From an uncultured Faecalibacterium sp. (lineage in GTDB: Bacteria; Bacillota; Clostridia; Oscillospirales; Ruminococcaceae): a stretch of 7,061 bases of DNA. A model generated the notes under the pieces. That model did not search any database and was not told the DNA's origin. It saw only the letters and a list, made by a program, of their open reading frames with translations. The first letter of the stretch is position 1; each line of letters begins with the position of its first letter. The stretch lies in assembly GCA_937915335.1 (NCBI GenBank), contig CALDLZ010000210.1, positions 1 through 7,061 on the forward strand. The letters are read 5' to 3'. The translations under genes and the position numbers were made by a program. This document shows, in pieces, positions 1-4,914 of the stretch.

Positions 1-819
1 GGGCAGCTTTTCGCTCAGGACAGCACAGACAGCCTCGCCCAGGCCGCCGATGACGCTGTGCTCCTCGACGGTGATGACCTTGCCGCACTCCTTGGCGGCC
101 TTGAGGACGATCTCCTCGTCCAGCGGCTTGATGGTATGGATGTTGATGACCCGGGCATGAATGCCTTCGGCAGCCAGCTGCTCGGCAGCCAGACGGGCCT
201 CGTTGACCATCAGGCCGGTGGCGATGATAGCGATATCATTGCCCTCGGTGATCTGCTCACCCTTGCCCAGCTCGAAGTGGTAGGTGGCCTCATCGTGGAA
301 CACGGGCACTGCCAGACGGCCAAAGCGCAGGTAAACGGGGCCCTGCATAGCGTAAGCGGCACGGACAGCAGCGCGGGCCTCCACGTCATCTGCGGGGCAG
401 ATAACAGTCATACCGGGCAGGCTGCGCATCAGGGCAAAATCCTCGCAGCACTGGTGGGAAGCGCCGTCCTCGCCCACGGAGATCCCGCCGTGGGTGGCAC
501 CGATCTTGACATTCAGACGGGGGTAAGCGATGGAGTTGCGGATCTGCTCAAAGGCACGGCCCGCGGCAAACATGGCAAAGCTGGAAACAAAGGGGACATA
601 GCCCATGGTGGACAGGCCGGCGGCCACGCCCATCATGTTGCCCTCGGCAATGCCGCAATCGAAGTGGCGGTCCGGGTAAGCCTTGCGGAACATGCCGGTC
701 TTGGTGGCGGCAGCCAGATCAGCGTCCAGCACCACCAGATCATCGTGGCCCTCGGCGGCCAGCTCCTTCAGGGTGTTGCCGTAGCTGTCACGGGTAGCGA
801 TCTTCTTCACGTCTGCCAT
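1..819 (-). CDS. Transketolase, C-terminal subunit (partial, 3' end outside window)
   Basis: This is the second half of a split transketolase, carrying the pyrimidine-binding and C-terminal domains. With the N-terminal subunit it transfers two-carbon ketol units between sugar phosphates in the cytosolic pentose phosphate pathway. The first 273 residues are visible, starting MADVKKIATRDSYG; the reading frame is open to the window edge. Transketolase C-terminal subunits are usually a little over 300 residues, so a few tens are missing. The motif CGIAEGNMMG (residues 55-64) contains the conserved catalytic Glu (E59) that contacts the thiamine pyrophosphate aminopyrimidine. The motif ATHGGISVGEDGASHQ (108-123) is also typical of the family. 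The ATG is one base after the upstream stop codon, and its GGAGG site (829-833) lies inside the last codons of the upstream gene, which implies translational coupling and a 1:1 heteromer. DXP synthase or a pathway-specific transketolase-like enzyme is less likely, given the two-gene architecture. Confidence 0.93.
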   Translation of the reverse strand, partial: MADVKKIATRDSYGNTLKELAAEGHDDLVVLDADLAAATKTGMFRKAYPDRHFDCGIAEGNMMGVAAGLSTMGYVPFVSSFAMFAAGRAFEQIRNSIAYPRLNVKIGATHGGISVGEDGASHQCCEDFALMRSLPGMTVICPADDVEARAAVRAAYAMQGPVYLRFGRLAVPVFHDEATYHFELGKGEQITEGNDIAIIATGLMVNEARLAAEQLAAEGIHARVINIHTIKPLDEEIVLKAAKECGKVITVEEHSVIGGLGEAVCAVLSEKLP

Positions 820-820
820 C

Positions 821-1672
821 TTACTTGTCCTCCTCTTCCAGCGCGGCATAGGCTGCGTTCAGCTCCTGCATGGCCTGTGCATACTCTTCATCATTGGGGC
901 CCTTGCCGTGCCAGTCAACGACGTTCTCCATAAAGGAAACGCCCTTGCCCTTGGTGGTATCCAGAATGATGCAGGTGGGCTTTTCATTTTCAGCGTGGAA
1001 GGCGTTGATGGCATTCTCGATGGCATCAAAGTCGTGGCCGTTGATGGTCAGCACGTTGAAGTTGAAGGCTTTCAGCTTATCCTCCAGCGGGGCACTGTTC
1101 ATCACGGTCTCGGTGGTGCCGTCGATCTGCAGGTGGTTGCGGTCGATCATCACGCAGAGGTTGGACAGGCCGTAGTGGGAAGCAAACATAAAGGCCTCCC
1201 AGCACTCGCCCTCTTCCACCTCGCCGTCACCCAGGATGGTGTAGACACTGAGGGGCTTGCCGGCGTGCTTGGCACCCAGTGCCATGCCGCAGGCGGCGCT
1301 CACACCCTGGCCCAGGCTGCCGGTGGACATATCCACGCCCGGCACGCTGTTCATGTTGGGGTGGCCCTGCAGGTAGCTGCCGATCTTGCGCAGGGTCTTG
1401 AGATCTTCCACCGGGAAGAACCCACGCTCAGCCAGTGCGGCGTACAGTGCCGGGGCAGCGTGGCCCTTGGAGAGCACCAGGCGGTCACGGTCAGCGTTCT
1501 TCGGATCCTTCGGATCCACCTTCATCTCCTTAAAATAAAGGTACGCCAACACCTCGGCGATATCCAGACTGCCGCCCGGATGGCCGCACTTGGCGCTATG
1601 CGTGCCCTCGATCACGCCCATGCGAATATGACAGGCGTGTTTTGCCAGAGTAAGCTTTTCTGCATTTGTCAT
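821..1672 (-). CDS. Transketolase, N-terminal (TPP-binding) subunit
   Basis: This is the first half of the split transketolase, 283 residues, carrying the diphosphate-binding domain for thiamine pyrophosphate and Mg2+. Visible family motifs are GHPGGSLDIAEVL (30-42), LSKGHAAPALYAAL (67-80) with the conserved His, the HPN..PGVD.STGSLGQG block (104-123), and the TPP signature GDGEVEEGECWEA starting at 148, ending with the metal-side Asn in DRNHLQIDG (N179). The length is normal for a stand-alone N-terminal subunit. The reading frame stays open far upstream (to about 2050), but the ATG at 1672 is chosen for three reasons: the protein begins here as in the family, a GGAGG site (1680-1684) sits 7 nt in front, and a good promoter lies at 1761-1789, inside the would-be extension. 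It is transcribed with the C-terminal subunit. Enzymes of this type also feed ribose-5-phosphate and erythrose-4-phosphate synthesis. Confidence 0.95.
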   Translation of the reverse strand: MTNAEKLTLAKHACHIRMGVIEGTHSAKCGHPGGSLDIAEVLAYLYFKEMKVDPKDPKNADRDRLVLSKGHAAPALYAALAERGFFPVEDLKTLRKIGSYLQGHPNMNSVPGVDMSTGSLGQGVSAACGMALGAKHAGKPLSVYTILGDGEVEEGECWEAFMFASHYGLSNLCVMIDRNHLQIDGTTETVMNSAPLEDKLKAFNFNVLTINGHDFDAIENAINAFHAENEKPTCIILDTTKGKGVSFMENVVDWHGKGPNDEEYAQAMQELNAAYAALEEEDK

Positions 1673-1703
1673 CTTTGGTCCTCCCGTATGAACCTCCGCG
1701 TTT

Positions 1704-1744
1704 GCATCGGATATGGCACGCACCCGGGTTGTACGCCCCGATGC
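1704..1744 (-). other. Stem-loop in transketolase 5' leader
   Basis: Read on the minus strand, GCATCGG (1744-1738) pairs perfectly with CCGATGC (1710-1704). An inner GGC/GCC step (1737-1735 with 1717-1715) and a GTAC/GTGC step can extend it. It lies within the roughly 80-nt leader between the predicted start of transcription (about 1754) and the ribosome binding site. There is no U-run after it, so it is not a terminator. It could affect mRNA stability or bind a regulator; the role is inferred only from position. Confidence 0.45.
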
Positions 1745-1760
1745 GCTATTTCTCAAGTCT

Positions 1761-1789
1761 ATATTATCTATTCTATGCAAAAACGTCAA
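1761..1789 (-). promoter_or_regulatory. Sigma-A promoter of the transketolase pair
   Basis: On the minus strand, TTGACG (1789-1784) is followed by a 17-bp spacer and TAATAT (1766-1761). This fits a vegetative promoter, with start of transcription near 1754 and a leader of about 80 nt. It is the only good promoter between the transketolase start codon and the divergent gene, and the region is AT-rich compared with the flanking genes. Confidence 0.75.
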
Positions 1790-1876
1790 GGTTCTTTCGT
1801 CAAAATGTACATTGCCGGGCAAAAGCGAGTGGAAATCGTCGTATTTTTGGGCAATTTGCAGGGCAGGGCCCGCCGC

Positions 1877-1906
1877 TTGACAAACCGTGGCTCCATCTGC
1901 TATACT
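1877..1906 (+). promoter_or_regulatory. Extended -10 promoter driving the S-component leader
   Basis: A consensus TTGACA (1877-1882), an 18-bp spacer and TATACT (1901-1906) are present, with TGC directly before the -10 giving an extended -10 element. Transcription should start near 1912-1914. It faces away from the transketolase promoter, with about 90 bp between the two -35 boxes. It is one of the strongest promoter matches in the window. Confidence 0.82.
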
Positions 1907-1940
1907 TTTTGCACAATTCCCGGCTGAAGCCGGGGCTTTG

Positions 1941-1959
1941 CGGGCCGAAGCCCGTTTTT
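1941..1959 (+). terminator. Possible first attenuator hairpin
   Basis: A short 5-bp GC stem, CGGGC/GCCCG with a CGAA loop, is followed directly by TTTTT. The stem is short but GC-only, and the T-run is positioned as in an intrinsic terminator. It lies only about 45 nt after the predicted start of transcription, so termination here would give a very short RNA. Confidence 0.45.
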
Positions 1960-1996
1960 CCATGGCAAATCTTATTTTTGAAGCAGACACCACGAA

Positions 1997-2040
1997 GGGG
2001 TCTGCCGCTGGCGTGTATGCTGGCGGCAGGCCCCTTTTTT
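1997..2040 (+). terminator. Strong intrinsic terminator upstream of the S-component gene
   Basis: The 12-bp stem pairs GGGGTCTGCCGC (1997-2008) with GCGGCAGGCCCC (2023-2034), with one G-U pair, and is followed by TTTTTT (2035-2040). The 14-nt loop can pair further through wobbles. No plus-strand gene ends upstream and no minus-strand gene ends here. It therefore sits between a promoter and the gene that promoter serves, which is the position of a regulated attenuator. Confidence 0.8.
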
Positions 2041-2068
2041 GTCCGCGCATGTTCAGGAGGAATCATTG

Positions 2069-2605
2069 ATGAACACCAAAACCCGTTCCACGACCCACAA
2101 TCTGGTGCTGGCCGCGCTGTTTCTGGCGCTGACCTTTATACTGCCCATGATCACCGGCCATGTGCCGCAGGTGGGCAACATGCTCTGCCCCATGCACTTC
2201 CCGGTGTTGCTGGCAGGCTTCGTGCTGGGCGGCCCCTGGGGCCTGGCACTGGGCTTCATTGCCCCGCTGCTCCGTTCGGTGCTGTTCGGGATGCCCCCGA
2301 TGTACCCCATCGCTATTTCCATGGCCTTTGAGCTGGCCACCTACGGTGCCGTGGCAGGCTTTATGTACCGCAAAGTCAAGCATACCCTGCCCATGATGTA
2401 CGCCACCCTCGTCACCGCTATGGTGGCAGGCCGTCTGGTCTGGGGGGCCGTCCGCTTTGTGCTGGCCGGCCTGTCCGGTTCCAGCTTCCTCTTCAGCGCC
2501 TTCCTGTCCGGTGCCGTGCTCCCCGCCGTGCCCGGCATCATTGCCCAGCTCATCCTCATCCCGCTGATCCTTGCCGCCCTGCAGAAGGCAAAGCTGATGG
2601 ATTGA
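2069..2605 (+). CDS. ECF transporter S component (vitamin or cofactor uptake)
   Basis: This 178-residue, very hydrophobic membrane protein looks like the substrate-binding S subunit of an energy-coupling factor transporter. Such subunits capture a vitamin or related micronutrient and use a shared EcfA/EcfA'/EcfT module encoded elsewhere. About six membrane segments are visible (roughly 11-28, 43-63, 65-75, 80-99, 108-134 and 145-170). TM1 contains an AxxxA pattern (A16-A20), the motif S components use to dock on EcfT. The loop GNMLCPMHFPVLLAGF (36-51) and the stretch around FGMPPMYPIAISMAFELATYG are typical of clostridial S components. The substrate cannot be read from the sequence; a PanT-like pantothenate carrier is one guess. 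The start has AGGAGG (2055-2060) 8 nt before the ATG. The gene is monocistronic, preceded by an attenuator-like leader and followed by a terminator. Confidence 0.85.
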   Translation: MNTKTRSTTHNLVLAALFLALTFILPMITGHVPQVGNMLCPMHFPVLLAGFVLGGPWGLALGFIAPLLRSVLFGMPPMYPIAISMAFELATYGAVAGFMYRKVKHTLPMMYATLVTAMVAGRLVWGAVRFVLAGLSGSSFLFSAFLSGAVLPAVPGIIAQLILIPLILAALQKAKLMD

Positions 2606-2630
2606 GCCCTTTGACTTGACCTGATAAACA

Positions 2631-2679
2631 AAAAGCCCGGAACCGTACCTGTCATGGCGGCAGGTGGTTCCGGGCTTTT
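2631..2679. terminator. Bidirectional intrinsic terminator
   Basis: A perfect 14-bp inverted repeat, AAAAGCCCGGAACC (2631-2644) and GGTTCCGGGCTTTT (2666-2679), has an inner ACCTG/CAGGT step in the loop. T-runs occur on both strands: TTTT on the plus side, and TTTTTGTTT beyond the stem on the minus side. It sits 25 nt after the S-component stop codon and about 75 nt past the stop of the convergent small gene, so it can serve both. Confidence 0.92.
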
Positions 2680-2752
2680 CAGTTCATATTACAGATGTGG
2701 CAGCAGCTGTAACAAAAAGAAGGAGAATCTCAAACCGGCAATCGGAGAAGAA

Positions 2753-2935
2753 TTAGCCGGCGAAGCTAGCGTTTGCAGTGCGGCGGTTGCTCTGGTTGAC
2801 AATGTTCTTCTTAGCGTTCTCGACCAGGCTTGCGAAAGCCAGACCAATGCCGTAGTTACCAGTCATACCCTCGGTGACAGTCAGGTAAGCATCCATCATA
2901 GTGTTATCCATAACAACAGTATTCTTGTTCATCAT
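2753..2935 (-). CDS. Small orphan protein of unknown function (60 aa)
   Basis: I do not recognise this protein. It begins MMNKNTVVMDNTMMDAYLTV and is 60 residues long. The N-terminal third is rich in Met, Asn and Thr with an imperfect internal repeat (NTVVMD/NTMMDA). The middle (about 23-38) is a small-residue and hydrophobic stretch with glycines at 23, 26, 29 and 31, reading GNYGIGLAFASLV. The C-terminus (41-60) is basic and Asn/Ala-rich. No signal peptide is evident. Support for a real gene: GGAGG (2945-2949) 9 nt before the first ATG, its own promoter and leader, a terminator downstream, and a base composition near 50% GC, unlike its neighbours. A Met 11 codons further upstream lacks a ribosome binding site. 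The glycine pattern loosely recalls secreted or bacteriocin-like peptides, but there is no GG cleavage site and no export gene nearby, so function is open. Confidence 0.68.
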   Translation of the reverse strand: MMNKNTVVMDNTMMDAYLTVTEGMTGNYGIGLAFASLVENAKKNIVNQSNRRTANASFAG

Positions 2936-3000
2936 AATAAATATCCTCCGTATATCGGTAAATGTCATTGTGTTTTTTGGCAGGGCCTCTATGCTCCCTG

Positions 3001-3060
3001 CATCCTCAGTGCGGAACCTCTCAGAAGCTTTGTTCTTTCGTTCCCCTCTCTCTGAGGATG
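3001..3060 (-). other. Structured RNA element in the small-gene 5' leader
   Basis: CATCCTCAG (3060-3052 on the minus strand) pairs perfectly with CTGAGGATG (3009-3001), closing a 42-nt interior. Inside, GGAAC/GTTCC can form a second 5-bp stem. A separate 6-bp hairpin, GCAGGG/CCCTGC, follows at once (3001-2980). All of it lies in the roughly 137-nt leader before the small gene and is not followed by a U-run. It could be a regulatory or stabilising RNA structure; I do not recognise a known family. Confidence 0.5.
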
Positions 3061-3078
3061 GCCATATTATGCCACCCA

Positions 3079-3108
3079 ATTATGACATGGATTTATAAAT
3101 TCTATGAA
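3079..3108 (-). promoter_or_regulatory. Candidate promoter of the small gene
   Basis: On the minus strand, TTCATA (3108-3103), an 18-bp spacer and CATAAT (3084-3079) are present, with TGT directly before the -10 making an extended -10 element. A second TGG-CATAAT (3074-3066) lies 13 bp further on, so the exact start is uncertain. The predicted start is near 3072. Confidence 0.5.
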
Positions 3109-3119
3109 CAAACTATGAA
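3102..3119 (-). repeat. Direct repeat TTCATAG, one helical turn apart
   Basis: The heptamer CTATGAA (TTCATAG on the minus strand) occurs at 3102-3108 and 3113-3119, an 11-bp period. It overlaps and flanks the -35 of the candidate small-gene promoter, which is where a regulator binding one face of the helix could act. Chance is possible in such AT-rich DNA. Confidence 0.4.
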
Positions 3120-3370
3120 TTTAGTGCTATATTTTTAACGTTCTTTCGTCCTTTGCGCAACTAGCACAAAACGTTTTTTTATTAAAAGAAACTTCTTGTA
3201 TACATGGACAATTGGGCTCTGATTTGGAAAGAATTTTCGGATTTTCTCTCCGTTTTGCCCAGAATTTCTTCCAGAAAAAGGGATATTCTCAGGCAAAATC
3301 CGTCAGAAACAGTCATTTTCCCCTGCGAAAAGCTCTTTCTTGTACAGAATGCCCGAAAAAAGCTTCAAAC
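3120..3370. other. AT-rich intergenic region without a supported gene
   Basis: This is most of the 492-bp gap between the small gene and sstT. It holds two AACGTT palindromes (3137-3142 and 3170-3175, 33 bp apart), a 6-bp inverted repeat GTGCTA/TAGCAC (3124-3129 and 3162-3167), and a run of seven Ts at 3174-3180. From about 3200 to 3370 I see no ribosome binding site, convincing promoter or hairpin. A 67-codon open frame on the plus strand starting near 3204 lacks a ribosome binding site and runs through the sstT terminator, so it is not called. Confidence 0.5.
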
Positions 3371-3405
3371 AAAAAGACTGCCATGCCAACGGCACAGCAG
3401 TCTTT
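3371..3405 (-). terminator. Intrinsic terminator of sstT
   Basis: On the minus strand, AAAGACTGC (3405-3397) pairs perfectly with GCAGTCTTT (3381-3373), with an inner GCC/GGC step in the loop. It is followed by TTTTTGTTTG. It begins 22 nt after the sstT stop codon. Confidence 0.9.
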
Positions 3406-3427
3406 GAGCACTTTTTTCAGTTTTGCA

Positions 3428-4675
3428 TCACTTGCGCAGGAACTCGGGCAGAGGTTTGCCCTCCTTGAGCCACTGGTGATACTCGGCGGTGGCGGCAAAT
3501 TCCACGTCACCGGCGGAGTTCAGGGCAGTTTCCACGGAATCCTGTACCACGCCGATGATGAAGCCGACACCGACCACCTGCATGGCCACATCATTGGAGA
3601 TGCCGAACAGGGAGCAGGCCATGGGGATCAGCAGCAGGGAGCCGCCGGCCACACCGGAAGCGCCGCAGGCACCCAGAGCGCTCATCACGGACAGGACGAT
3701 GGCGGCGGGCAGGGACACCTTGATGCCCAGCGTATTGGCGGCAGCCAGCGTCATAATGGTGATGGTGATGGCCGCGCCATCCATATTGATGGTCGCGCCC
3801 AGCGGGATGGAGACAGAATACATATCCTTATCCAGACCCAGCTTCTCGCACAGATCCATGTTCACGGGGATGTTGGCGGCAGAGCTGCGGGTGAAAAACG
3901 CGGTCAGGCCGGACTCACGCAGGCAGCGGTACACCAGCGGATAGGGGTTGCAGTGCAGATACAGGAAGATGATGAAGGGGGAAACCACCAGCGCCATAAA
4001 GAGCATGGTGCCCACCAGCAGGAGCAGCAGCTTGCCATACTGGGTGAAGATGGACAGGCCGTTGCTGGACACATTGGTGTAGACCAGACCCATGATGCCG
4101 AAGGGCGCGAGGTTGATGATCCAGCGGACGATCTGGGAGATGGAATCCGCGGTATTTGCCAGGAACAGCTTGGTGCTGTCCGCGCCGTACTTCTTCATAG
4201 CCAGGCCAAACAGGCAGGCCCAGAACAGGATGCCGATATAGTTGCCGTTCAGCAGGGCGCTGACGGGGTTTGCCACAAAGTTGGTGAGCAGAGTGCTCAT
4301 CACCTCGCCCAGACCCTGGGGCACCACCTCAGACTCTGCCGCCTCGGCCAGAACGATATTCTGGGGGAATATAAAACTGGTGATGGCCGCAATGGCGGCT
4401 GCCAGGAAGGTGGTCAGCATGTACAGCCAGATGACCGTGCCGAACCGGCGGTCAAGCTTTGAGGTGCCCTGCGCCAGAGCGCTTGCCACGATGACGAACA
4501 CCAGCACCGGGGCAATGCCCTTCAGGGCACCCACGAACAGGTTGCCGAACTCTTCCACCCAGCCCGCGCCGGGTACCACCAGTGCCAGCACCGCACCGAT
4601 CACAAGGCCGATGACGATGCGCAGGATCAGGCTGGTGGCGTTGTACTTTGCCGCAATGGCTTTCAACGTCTTCAT
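3428..4675 (-). CDS. sstT: Serine/threonine Na+ symporter SstT
   Basis: This 415-residue inner-membrane transporter of the dicarboxylate/amino acid:cation symporter (DAACS/GltP) family matches the E. coli SstT pattern along its length, including FTRSSAANIPVNM and SVSIPLGATINM. It should import serine and threonine with Na+. Landmarks are an N-terminal membrane bundle (about 15-105), the HP1 serine motif TRSSAANIP (262-270), the unwound TM7 motif NMDGAA (298-303 region), the HP2 re-entrant loop GASGVAGGS (338-346) and the TM8 motif QDSVETALNS (378-387). SstT of E. coli has NMAGAA as I recall it; the Asp here matches the NMDG of glutamate-type members and may not change the call. The ATG has a GAGGAG site (4686-4691) 10 nt upstream. 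The gene is monocistronic, with its own promoter and terminator. Other small neutral amino acids as substrates cannot be excluded. Confidence 0.93.
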   Translation of the reverse strand: MKTLKAIAAKYNATSLILRIVIGLVIGAVLALVVPGAGWVEEFGNLFVGALKGIAPVLVFVIVASALAQGTSKLDRRFGTVIWLYMLTTFLAAAIAAITSFIFPQNIVLAEAAESEVVPQGLGEVMSTLLTNFVANPVSALLNGNYIGILFWACLFGLAMKKYGADSTKLFLANTADSISQIVRWIINLAPFGIMGLVYTNVSSNGLSIFTQYGKLLLLLVGTMLFMALVVSPFIIFLYLHCNPYPLVYRCLRESGLTAFFTRSSAANIPVNMDLCEKLGLDKDMYSVSIPLGATINMDGAAITITIMTLAAANTLGIKVSLPAAIVLSVMSALGACGASGVAGGSLLLIPMACSLFGISNDVAMQVVGVGFIIGVVQDSVETALNSAGDVEFAATAEYHQWLKEGKPLPEFLRK

Positions 4676-4700
4676 AACTTTTCCACTCCTCTATCCATAT

Positions 4701-4743
4701 TGTGCGTATATTGCGCACACTTTTCCCATTCCTCTACAAGGAA
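4701..4743 (-). promoter_or_regulatory. Two inverted repeats in the sstT leader
   Basis: TTCCT-tgtag-AGGAA (4743-4729 on the minus strand) sits at the very start of the predicted transcript. TGTGCG-caatata-CGCACA (4719-4701) lies between it and the ribosome binding site. Both could be short RNA hairpins or, for the second, an operator. The half-site TGTGCGCA recurs upstream of the promoter at 4852-4859. Confidence 0.45.
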
Positions 4744-4751
4744 CATGTACG

Positions 4752-4780
4752 ATTATACGCCGCCAGAGCCGAAAAGTCAA
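4752..4780 (-). promoter_or_regulatory. Near-consensus sigma-A promoter of sstT
   Basis: On the minus strand, TTGACT (4780-4775), a 17-bp spacer and a perfect TATAAT (4757-4752) are present. The start should be near 4745, giving a leader of about 70 nt. It shows that sstT is transcribed independently of the epimerase operon, which is terminated just upstream. Confidence 0.87.
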
Positions 4781-4838
4781 AGATTTCAGCCGCTTTTTTG
4801 GTTTTTCATTTCAGCGCAAACTAACACGAAGATTTTTC

Positions 4839-4868
4839 ATTGTATTTTATATGCGCACAGTTTTGCAA
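4839..4868 (-). promoter_or_regulatory. Possible second, weaker sstT promoter
   Basis: TTGCAA (4868-4863), an 18-bp spacer and TACAAT (4844-4839) lie directly after the epimerase terminator. The match is only moderate. If active, it would give a leader of over 150 nt that includes the main promoter region. Confidence 0.3.
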
Positions 4869-4908
4869 AAAGAAACCGCACCCCGTGTATTCCGGGATGC
4901 GGTTCTTT
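4869..4908 (-). terminator. Intrinsic terminator of the dipeptidase-epimerase operon
   Basis: On the minus strand, AAAGAACCGCATCCC pairs with GGGGTGCGGTTTCTTT (one bulged T, one G-U pair) around a short loop, followed by TTTTTG. It starts 6 nt after the epimerase stop codon. Confidence 0.88.
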
Positions 4909-4914
4909 CACATT

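Larger units (their letters stand above)
1913..2068 (+). promoter_or_regulatory. Attenuator-like 5' leader of the ECF S component (candidate riboswitch)
   Basis: About 155 nt lie between a strong promoter and the start codon, and they can fold into mutually exclusive structures. Hairpin A is CCCGGC-TGAA-GCCGGG (1919-1934). Hairpin B is CGGGC-CGAA-GCCCG (1941-1954), followed by five Ts. An alternative stem GGGCTT/AAGCCC (1933-1938 with 1948-1953) would break both. Further on, GCAGAC (1983-1988) can pair with GTCTGC (2000-2005), which takes the 5' arm of the large terminator at 1997-2040. S-component genes are often controlled by vitamin riboswitches. I do not recognise the conserved core of the TPP, FMN, cobalamin, THF or preQ1 classes here. 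The attenuator reading is inference from the architecture; a terminated small RNA is the alternative. Confidence 0.6.

Noticed and set aside
58..933. Long open frame on the plus strand opposite the transketolase C-terminal gene
   Set aside because: The minus strand encodes a clear transketolase subunit with family motifs. The plus-strand translation is low-complexity (Gly, His, Gln, Leu rich), as expected for an antisense shadow of a GC-rich gene.
908..1927. 339-codon plus-strand frame opposite the transketolase N-terminal gene
   Set aside because: It has no ribosome binding site or recognisable domain and is the antisense shadow of a well-supported gene. It also runs over both divergent promoters.
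1673..2050. N-terminal extension of the transketolase N-terminal subunit
   Set aside because: The extra 126 residues have no family match. A promoter lies inside them, and a proper ribosome binding site precedes the ATG at 1672.
2735..2760. CCGGC/GCCGG inverted repeat at the end of the small gene as a terminator
   Set aside because: There is no T-run on the minus strand after it, and the stem overlaps the stop codon. The bidirectional hairpin at 2631-2679 is a much better terminator.
2936..3079. Upstream extension of the small orphan protein (including an in-frame ATG at about 2968)
   Set aside because: There is no ribosome binding site before that ATG, the region forms stem-loops, and the strong GGAGG site points to the ATG at 2935.
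3204..3407. 67-codon plus-strand frame in the gap before sstT
   Set aside because: No ribosome binding site, no recognisable protein features, and the frame reads through the sstT terminator stem.
3212..4462. 416-codon plus-strand frame opposite sstT
   Set aside because: Its His/Gln/Gly-rich translation mirrors the hydrophobic codons of SstT, and it crosses the sstT terminator. There is no start signal.
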